From Janibacter sp. DB-40 (GTDB lineage Bacteria; Actinomycetota; Actinomycetes; Actinomycetales; Dermatophilaceae), in the NCBI RefSeq assembly GCF_029510815.1, contig NZ_CP120360.1, positions 1,426,001 through 1,490,000 of the forward strand: a stretch of DNA of 64,000 nt, written 5' to 3'. Each line of letters opens with the position of its first letter. Position 1 is the first letter of the stretch. The notes under the pieces were generated by a model that made no database searches, had not been told where the DNA came from, and saw only the letters and a program-made list of their open reading frames with translations. Below, piece after piece: positions 58,712 to 64,000 of this stretch. Position numbers and translations under genes: made by a program.

Positions 58712-59752
58712 ATGACACAGGGCACTTACGTCGAGAAGGACTTCCAGCGCGACACGACCTACATCGAGGACCGGATCACCTCCGACGGCAGCGGTGAGTG
58801 GCCGGTCGAGCCGGGCCGGTACCGCCTCGTGGTCTCCCGGGCGTGCCCGTGGGCCAACCGCACGATCATCGTCCGGCGCCTGCTGGGCCTGGAGGACGTC
58901 ATCTCCATGGGTGTCACCGGTCCGACCCACGACGCCGACAGCTGGACCTTCGACCTCGACGAGGGGCACCTCGACCCGGTGCTGGGCATCCCGCGGATCA
59001 AGGACGCCTACCTCAGGCGCTTCCCCGACTACTCGAAGGGCATCACCGTCCCAGCGGTCGTGGACGTGCCCTCCGGTGAGGTCGTGACGAACAACTTCCC
59101 GCAGATCACCCTCGACTTCTCCACGCAGTGGCGCGAGTACCACCGCGAGGGCGCCCCGGACCTGTGGCCCGAGGACCTGCGCGAGGAGATGGAGGCGGTC
59201 AACAAGCGGGTGTACACCGAGATCAACAACGGCGTGTACCGCTGCGGGTTCTCCGGTGACCAGGCGGCCTACGAGGCCGCGTACGACCGGCTCTGGGCGG
59301 CCATGGACTGGCTCGAGGAGCGCCTGTCGACCCGCCGCTACCTCATGGGTGACCACATCACCGAGGCCGACGTGCGCCTGTTCACCACGCTCGCGCGCTT
59401 CGATGCCGTCTACCACGGGCACTTCAAGGCCAACCGCTCCAAGCTGAGCGAGATGCCGGTGCTGTGGGCCTACGCCCGCGACCTGTTCACCACGCCCGGG
59501 TTCGGCGACACCACCGACTTCACCCACATCAAGAGCCACTACTACGAGGTCCACCGGGACATCAACCCCACCGGGATCGTGCCGGCCGGACCGGACTACG
59601 CCAACTGGCTCGAGCCGCACGGCCGCGAGACCCTGGGTGGATCGCCCTTCGGCCCGCACGGGACGGCTCCCGGTGCGCCGAGCGAGGACGAGCGTGTCCC
59701 CGTGGCGCACAACCCGCTGCTCGACGAGAGCGGGATGGTCCGCTCGAGCTGA
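58712..59752 (+). CDS. Glutathionyl-hydroquinone reductase-like protein (GST superfamily, Xi class)
   Basis: 346 residues. The N-terminal thioredoxin-like domain has the catalytic Cys about 45 in RLVVSRACPWANRTIIVRRL; C-terminal all-helical GST domain with YLMGDHITEADVRLFTTLAR and FDAVYHGHFKANRSKL. Xi-class enzymes (YqjG/EcM4) reduce glutathionyl-hydroquinones. Most actinobacteria make mycothiol and not glutathione, so the physiological thiol here is likely mycothiol or another. GGAGG lies one base from ATG 58712, unusually tight. Divergent from a quinone oxidoreductase. The last 30 residues are low complexity. Confidence 0.87.
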   Translation: MTQGTYVEKDFQRDTTYIEDRITSDGSGEWPVEPGRYRLVVSRACPWANRTIIVRRLLGLEDVISMGVTGPTHDADSWTFDLDEGHLDPVLGIPRIKDAYLRRFPDYSKGITVPAVVDVPSGEVVTNNFPQITLDFSTQWREYHREGAPDLWPEDLREEMEAVNKRVYTEINNGVYRCGFSGDQAAYEAAYDRLWAAMDWLEERLSTRRYLMGDHITEADVRLFTTLARFDAVYHGHFKANRSKLSEMPVLWAYARDLFTTPGFGDTTDFTHIKSHYYEVHRDINPTGIVPAGPDYANWLEPHGRETLGGSPFGPHGTAPGAPSEDERVPVAHNPLLDESGMVRSS

Positions 59753-59789
59753 CCGCTCTCCTCCGGTGGCTGATCCCCCTTCGCCCGGC

Positions 59790-60983
59790 TCAGGGCAGGG
59801 CGAGCATCCGGTCGAGCGCCGTGCGCGCCTGCTGCGCCACGGTCTCGTCGACGACGATCGGGTTGACCACGCGCCCCTCGACGAGTGACTCGAGCGCCCA
59901 GACGAGGTGCGGCAGGTCGATGCGGTTCATCGTCGAGCAGTAGCAGACGTTCTTCTCGAGGAAGCTGATCTGCTGCTCCGGGTGCTCCTTCGCCAGGCGC
60001 TGCACGAGGTTGAGCTCGGTCCCGATGACCCACTTCGTGCCGGCGGGCGCGGACGCGACGGCCTGGATGATCTTCTCCGTCGAGCCGACCTCGTCGGCGA
60101 GCGAGACGACCTCGTTGCGGCACTCCGGGTGCACGATCACGCGCACGCCGGGGATCTCCCTCCGCGCCGTCTCGACGGCCTCGGGAGTGAACCGTCCGTG
60201 CACCGAGCAGTGGCCGCGCCACAGGATCATTCGTGCGTCGCGGATCTGCTCGACGGTCAGGCCACCCATCGGCCGGTGGGGGTTCCACACGACGCAGTCG
60301 TCGAGGTCGCGACCGAGGTCGCGCGCCCAGGTGTTGCGGCCGAGGTGCTGGTCGGGCAGGAAGAGGACCTTGCCCTCGCCCTCGACGCCGCCGACCTGGT
60401 CGAAGGCCCACGTCAGGGCCCGCTCGGCGTTGGAGCTGGTGCACACGGTGCCGCCGTTGCGGCCGGTGAAGGCCTTGATGGCCGCGGAGGAGTTCATGTA
60501 GGTCACGGGGACCGTCGACTCGGCGACCCCGGCCTCGACGAGGTCGTCCCAGCAGTCCTCGACCTGGTGCAGGGCGGCCATGTCGGCCATGGAGCAGCCC
60601 GCGGCGAGGTCGGGCAGGACGACCGTCTGCTCGTCGCTGGTGAGGATGTCCGCGGACTCGGCCATGAAGTGCACGCCGCAGAAGACGATGTACGGCGCGT
60701 CCGGCCGGGCCGCAGCCTCCTTGGCCAGCTTGAAGGAGTCACCGGTGGTGTCGGTGAACTCGATGACCTCGTCGCGCTGGTAGTGGTGTCCCAGGACGAA
60801 GACGCGCTCGCCCAGTGCGTTCTTGGCTGCGCGCGCACGCGCGACGAGGTCGGGGTCCGAGGGCTGCGGCAGCTCGCCGGGGCACTCGACCCCTCGCTCC
60901 GAGTGCAGGTCGCGGTCCTGGCCGAGGACGAGCAGCGACAGGGGTGCCGGGCGGGTCTGGGTCGTCTCGCTCACATCAGGCAT
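59790..60983 (-). CDS. nadA: Quinolinate synthase
   Basis: 397 residues from ATG 60983 (MPDVSETTQTRPAPLSLLVL). [4Fe-4S] enzyme condensing iminoaspartate with dihydroxyacetone phosphate to quinolinate in NAD synthesis. Conserved blocks: FVLGHHYQRDEVIEFTDTTG, GVHFMAESADILTSDEQTVV, MNSSAAIKAFTGRNGGTVCT, VIVHPECRNEVVSLADEVGS, and the C-terminal EKNVCYCSTMNRIDLPH with cluster cysteines. nadB and nadC are not nearby. It is divergent from glycerate kinase, 40 bp apart. Confidence 0.95.
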   Translation of the reverse strand: MPDVSETTQTRPAPLSLLVLGQDRDLHSERGVECPGELPQPSDPDLVARARAAKNALGERVFVLGHHYQRDEVIEFTDTTGDSFKLAKEAAARPDAPYIVFCGVHFMAESADILTSDEQTVVLPDLAAGCSMADMAALHQVEDCWDDLVEAGVAESTVPVTYMNSSAAIKAFTGRNGGTVCTSSNAERALTWAFDQVGGVEGEGKVLFLPDQHLGRNTWARDLGRDLDDCVVWNPHRPMGGLTVEQIRDARMILWRGHCSVHGRFTPEAVETARREIPGVRVIVHPECRNEVVSLADEVGSTEKIIQAVASAPAGTKWVIGTELNLVQRLAKEHPEQQISFLEKNVCYCSTMNRIDLPHLVWALESLVEGRVVNPIVVDETVAQQARTALDRMLALP

Positions 60984-61023
60984 GATCCCACAGCGACGAC
61001 GGCACTCTCGGTAGAGTCCCTGC

Positions 61024-62190
61024 GTGCACGTGCTCATCGCGCCGGACTGCTTCACCGGCACCCTCACAGCGACCCAGGCGGCCGAGGCGATCGCGGCCGG
61101 CTGGCGCCGCAGCGCCCCCGACGACCTGCTGACCCTCGTCCCGCTCAGCGACGGCGGCCCCGGATTCATCGACGTGGTCACCGCCGCCTGCCCGGGCGAT
61201 TCGTCCATCGTGACCGTGACCGGCCCCCGCGGCGGGTTCGTCCCGGCGGCCGTGCACGTCACCACGGACGAAGGGGGGCGTCGCACCGCGTGGGTGGAGT
61301 CGGCCCAGGCCATCGGCCTGCACCTGCTGGACGCGGTGGAGCGGGACCCGGGCGTGACCTCGACCTGGGGGCTGGGCGAGCTGCTGGCGGCGGCCCTGGA
61401 GCAGGACGTCCAGCGGATCGTCGTCGGTCTCGGCGGCTCCGGGACCAACGACGGGGGTGCCGGCATGCTCGCTGCCCTCGGCGCCGGCCCCCGCGAGGTC
61501 CTCGGCGGTGGGGGAGCGGGTCTGATCGCCACCCGTGAGGGAGACCTCGCCGGTCTTGCCGCCACCCGCGAGCGTTTCGCCGGGGTCGAGGTCGTGGCCG
61601 CGACGGACGTCGCCTCCCCGCTGCTCGGCCTCAAGGGCGCCAGCGCCGTCTTCTCCCAGGGCAAGGGCGCCACGCCCGAGCAGTCACAGCTCCTCGAGGC
61701 AGCTCTGGGCCACTTCGTCGACCAGGTCCGTCGGGTGCTTCCTGCGGGGGCGGACCTGCTCACGGGGCAGGAGCGGCGACTCGACCGCGAGCCGGGAGCA
61801 GGCGCCGCCGGCGGCGTCGGATACGGGCTGATGCTCCTGGGCGCCCACCGCAGGAGCGGCGTCGAGACCGTCCTCGAGGCCGTGGGGCTGGGTCCCCTCG
61901 TCGCCGCTGCCGACGTCGTCATCACCGGGGAGGGCACCCTGGACCACCAGAGCATGGTGGACACCGTTGTCGCCGGTGTCGCCGATCTCGCCGCCGCGCA
62001 CGCGACACCCGTCGTGGCCCTGGCCGGGCGGATCGTCATCGGCCGTCGCGAGGCCATGTCGCTGGGCCTGAGCGGCAGCTACGCCGTGGCCGAGCGGTAC
62101 GAGGACGTCGCACGGTCGATGGCCGACCCCGTCGGCACCCTCAGCGCCCGCGCGGCACGGGTCGCCGCAACGTGGTCACCCCGCCGTTGA
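61024..62190 (+). CDS. Glycerate kinase
   Basis: 388 residues, glycerate kinase type I/GlxK family: VLIAPDCFTGTLTATQAAEA, LVPLSDGGPGFIDVVTAACP, RIVVGLGGSGTNDGGAGMLA, AADVVITGEGTLDHQSMVDT. It phosphorylates glycerate to 2- or 3-phosphoglycerate and feeds lower glycolysis. The GTG at 61024 lies 6 nt past TAGAGT (61012-61017), a leaderless arrangement. It is followed after 116 bp by erpA. No glyoxylate-pathway genes are near. Confidence 0.92.
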   Translation: MHVLIAPDCFTGTLTATQAAEAIAAGWRRSAPDDLLTLVPLSDGGPGFIDVVTAACPGDSSIVTVTGPRGGFVPAAVHVTTDEGGRRTAWVESAQAIGLHLLDAVERDPGVTSTWGLGELLAAALEQDVQRIVVGLGGSGTNDGGAGMLAALGAGPREVLGGGGAGLIATREGDLAGLAATRERFAGVEVVAATDVASPLLGLKGASAVFSQGKGATPEQSQLLEAALGHFVDQVRRVLPAGADLLTGQERRLDREPGAGAAGGVGYGLMLLGAHRRSGVETVLEAVGLGPLVAAADVVITGEGTLDHQSMVDTVVAGVADLAAAHATPVVALAGRIVIGRREAMSLGLSGSYAVAERYEDVARSMADPVGTLSARAARVAATWSPRR

Positions 62191-62306
62191 CACCCACACA
62201 ACTGGCGTATGGTGAGCACACGGGAACATCCGACGGCACCGTCGCGTTTGCCCCGATGTGGCGGGACTCCCGCCACTGCCACACCCCCGAGCCACGAGGA
62301 CATCGC

Positions 62307-62672
62307 ATGAGCGTCCAGGACACTTCTTCCGACGTTGCCACCGACAGCCACGAGGTCATCCTCACCGATGTTGCTGCGGGCAAGGTCAAGTCACTGCTCG
62401 AGCAGGAGGGACGTGACGACCTGCGGCTTCGCATCGGCGTCCAGCCCGGTGGCTGCTCCGGCCTGATCTACCAGCTCTACTTCGACGAGCGTTCCCTCGA
62501 CGGTGACCTCGTGCGCGACTTCAACGGCGTCTCGGTCGTCGTCGACCGGATGAGCGCCCCGTACCTCACCGGCGCCACGATCGACTTCGCCGACACGATC
62601 GAGAAGCAGGGCTTCACCATCGACAACCCCAACGCGGGCAGCTCCTGCGCCTGCGGCGACAGCTTCGGCTGA
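62307..62672 (+). CDS. erpA: Iron-sulfur cluster insertion protein (HesB/IscA family)
   Basis: 121 residues, A-type carrier. The three cluster cysteines are C50 (QPGGCSGLIYQLYF), C114 and C116 (SSCACGDSFG). Start ATG 62307 is preceded by GAGGA 6 nt upstream. It delivers [4Fe-4S]/[2Fe-2S] clusters to apoproteins; the radical SAM LipA and NadA encoded in this window are the kind of clients known for ErpA. It is followed by a strong 17-bp hairpin terminator and then a leaderless PfkB kinase gene, an order common in actinobacteria. Confidence 0.94.
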   Translation: MSVQDTSSDVATDSHEVILTDVAAGKVKSLLEQEGRDDLRLRIGVQPGGCSGLIYQLYFDERSLDGDLVRDFNGVSVVVDRMSAPYLTGATIDFADTIEKQGFTIDNPNAGSSCACGDSFG

Positions 62673-62687
62673 GCCGACTCCGGCACC

Positions 62688-62725
62688 CGAAGGGCCTCCT
62701 CACCACTCGGTGAGGAGGCCCTTCG
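62688..62725 (+). terminator. Terminator after erpA
   Basis: A perfect 17-bp stem: CGAAGGGCCTCCTCACC (62688-62704), loop ACTC, GGTGAGGAGGCCCTTCG (62709-62725), 16 bp past the erpA stop. The stem ends share the CGAAGGG/CCCTTCG word with the glnA terminator. Confidence 0.88.
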
Positions 62726-62744
62726 CCGTCCCCGGGCACGTCTG

Positions 62745-62750
62745 TAGGGT
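62745..62750 (+). promoter_or_regulatory. Leaderless -10 element of the PfkB kinase gene
   Basis: TAGGGT is followed by 7 nt and the GTG start at 62758, so the transcript should begin at the start codon. It lies directly after the erpA terminator. Confidence 0.6.
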
Positions 62751-62757
62751 TGCGCGC

Positions 62758-63747
62758 GTGCCCATCGCCATCGCCGGATCCATCGCCACCGACCACCTGA
62801 TGACCTTCGCCGGTCGCTTCGCGGACTCGTTGGTCGTCGACCAGCTGGACAAGATCTCCGTGAGCTTCCTCGCGGAGGACCTGGACATCCGACGCGGGGG
62901 AGTGGCTGCCAACATCGCCTTCGGCATGGCCAACCTCGGCCAGCGACCGGTGCTCGTCGGTGCCGTCGGCGAGGACTTCGCGGACTACCGCAGCTGGCTG
63001 GAGCGGCACGGTGTCGACTGCGACTCGGTGCGGGTCTCCGAGACCCGCCACACGGCGCGCTTCGTGTGCACAACCGACGAGGACATGGCCCAGATCGCGA
63101 CGTTCTACGCCGGAGCGATGAGTGAGGCCCGGGAGATCGAGCTCGCCCCCATCGCCGAGCGCGTCGGCGGGCTCGACCTGGTCCTCGTCGGCCCGGACGA
63201 CCCGGACGCCATGCGTCGCCACACCCAGGAGTGTCGCGACCGGGGCATCCCCTTCGTGGCCGACCCGAGCCAGCAGCTGGCCTTCGGCGGCGGTGACCTC
63301 ATCCGCGACCTCATCGACGGGGCCGAGTACCTCATCACCAACGAGTACGAGAGCCACCTCACCGCCCAGAAGACGGGGTGGAGCCAGGACGAGATCAACT
63401 CCCGGGTCGGCTACCGCGTGACGACCCTGGGCAAGGAGGGGGCGCGCATCACCGGCCGTGGCCTCGACGAGCCGATCCACGTCGGTGCCGCGCGCGAGGT
63501 GACCAGGGCCGACCCGACCGGGGTGGGCGACGCCTTCCGTGCCGGCTTCCTCACGGGTGTGGCCGAGGGCCTGCCCCTGCGCGAGTCCGCGGAGCTGGGC
63601 TCGATGCTCGCCACCTACGTCATCGAGACGGTGGGCACCCAGGAGTACGAGCTGGGCACCGCCCGGTTCCTCGAGCGGCTCACCGAGGCCTACGGCGCCG
63701 AGAGCGCCGAGCTCATCGGCGGCCACATCCGCTGCCGGCGTCCCTGA
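62758..63747 (+). CDS. PfkB-family carbohydrate kinase (adenosine-kinase-like)
   Basis: 329 residues, ribokinase fold. N-terminal IAGSIATDHLMTFAGRFADS and VAANIAFGMANLGQRPVLVG; ATP site ADPTGVGDAFRAGFLTGVAE with the catalytic Asp in GVGD. Proteins of this position and length in actinobacteria are often called adenosine or carbohydrate kinase; the substrate is not settled. It follows erpA after a terminator and has its own leaderless promoter. GTG start is fixed by that promoter. Confidence 0.88.
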   Translation: MPIAIAGSIATDHLMTFAGRFADSLVVDQLDKISVSFLAEDLDIRRGGVAANIAFGMANLGQRPVLVGAVGEDFADYRSWLERHGVDCDSVRVSETRHTARFVCTTDEDMAQIATFYAGAMSEAREIELAPIAERVGGLDLVLVGPDDPDAMRRHTQECRDRGIPFVADPSQQLAFGGGDLIRDLIDGAEYLITNEYESHLTAQKTGWSQDEINSRVGYRVTTLGKEGARITGRGLDEPIHVGAAREVTRADPTGVGDAFRAGFLTGVAEGLPLRESAELGSMLATYVIETVGTQEYELGTARFLERLTEAYGAESAELIGGHIRCRRP

Positions 63748-63766
63748 CGGGAGGGCCACGACCGGG

Positions 63767-64000
63767 ATGACCGCCCCCTTCCCACCGATCGAACCCCCCG
63801 GCGGGTCCGCTCTGTGGGCGAACTACCTGCGCGCCGGGATCGACGCCGCGGACGCCAACCCCGGCGACGTCGGCGAGGTCGTGGGGGTCGGCGGACGGCT
63901 CGACCCGCTCTCCGTACTCACCGCCTACCGCCTCGGGGTCTTCCCCATGGGCCTGGGCGAAGGGGTGGCCCGCCGATGGGGTGGTGGTGCCCCCGGTGGC
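63767..64000 (+). CDS. aat: Leucyl/phenylalanyl-tRNA--protein transferase (partial, runs off the right edge)
   Basis: 78 N-terminal codons from ATG 63767 (MTAPFPPIEPPGGSALWANY). The Aat N-terminal pattern GVGGRLDPLSVLTAYRLGVF followed by PMGLGE matches the family's GG-x-L-x3-LL-x-AY-x2-GIFPW segment, with Met for Trp as in other actinobacteria. The enzyme adds Leu/Phe to N-terminal Lys/Arg for ClpS-dependent degradation. The catalytic GNAT domain is beyond the window. Confidence 0.8.
   Translation, partial: MTAPFPPIEPPGGSALWANYLRAGIDAADANPGDVGEVVGVGGRLDPLSVLTAYRLGVFPMGLGEGVARRWGGGAPGG

Noticed and set aside
2648..61275. GAAGGGGG as an FtsK-orienting (KOPS) or Chi-like polar sequence
   Set aside because: Copies are about equally common on both strands within the window, whereas such signals are strongly strand-biased.
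1..64000. Prophage, integrative element or transposase
   Set aside because: No integrase, transposase, phage structural gene, tRNA attachment site or terminal repeats were seen; base composition looks even apart from promoter patches.

Overview
The window is high-G+C DNA, roughly 70% by eye, with short intergenic gaps, many ATGA/GTGA start-stop overlaps and frequent GTG starts. Several genes have a TAnnnT -10 hexamer only 6-8 nt before the start codon, the pattern of leaderless actinobacterial mRNAs. Gene order (glnA, RDD protein, DUF4191, lipA, lipB, TIGR01777, sucB, lpd, pepA) and the erpA/PfkB-kinase pair point to an actinobacterium, most plausibly Micrococcales of the Intrasporangiaceae/Janibacter type. 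That placement is inference from gene content, not from a search. I see no rRNA, tRNA, CRISPR array, insertion sequence or prophage.

1-23.2 kb is catabolic. A LysR regulator diverges from a Rieske oxygenase, its reductase and an OYE-type demethylase, which look like quaternary-amine (glycine betaine or proline betaine) demethylation. A TetR-lhgO-CoA transferase operon diverges from gcdH, which fits glutarate / L-2-hydroxyglutarate breakdown. A secreted SpoIID/SLH protein follows. A PucR regulator then diverges from a ten-kilobase polyamine-type module: class III aminotransferase, aldehyde dehydrogenase, a PotDABC-like ABC importer and two tandem FAD amine oxidases.

23.2-36.8 kb starts with glnA behind a near-perfect double GlnR box, and an RDD protein. 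A frameshifted SGNH hydrolase follows, then a tightly overlapping six-gene operon (three glycosyltransferases, an ABC exporter, two APH-fold kinases) whose product I cannot name. It ends in an unusual four-copy repeat, facing aminopeptidase apeB. This block sits inside an otherwise conserved glnA-to-lip neighbourhood.

36.8-51.9 kb is a lipoate and 2-oxoacid dehydrogenase island: DUF4191, lipA, an OafA-like acyltransferase, lipB, peptidase E, aldo/keto reductase, a frameshifted protein kinase, a TIGR01777 epimerase, sucB, lpd, pepA and gcvT. The lipoyl synthesis enzymes lie beside three of their client systems. A 107-nt long hairpin separates pepA from lpd.

52-64 kb is mixed housekeeping: small membrane proteins, a truncated histidine kinase, DUF3043, an M20 peptidase, a Rieske/DUF2231 membrane protein, a macro-domain protein, a divergent quinone-oxidoreductase/glutathionyl-hydroquinone-reductase pair, nadA, glycerate kinase, erpA, a PfkB kinase and the start of aat.

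Three genes (Rieske oxygenase N-terminus, SGNH hydrolase, protein kinase) each look one G or C short. Two of the three fall in a G-run, so homopolymer under-calls should be excluded before calling them pseudogenes.
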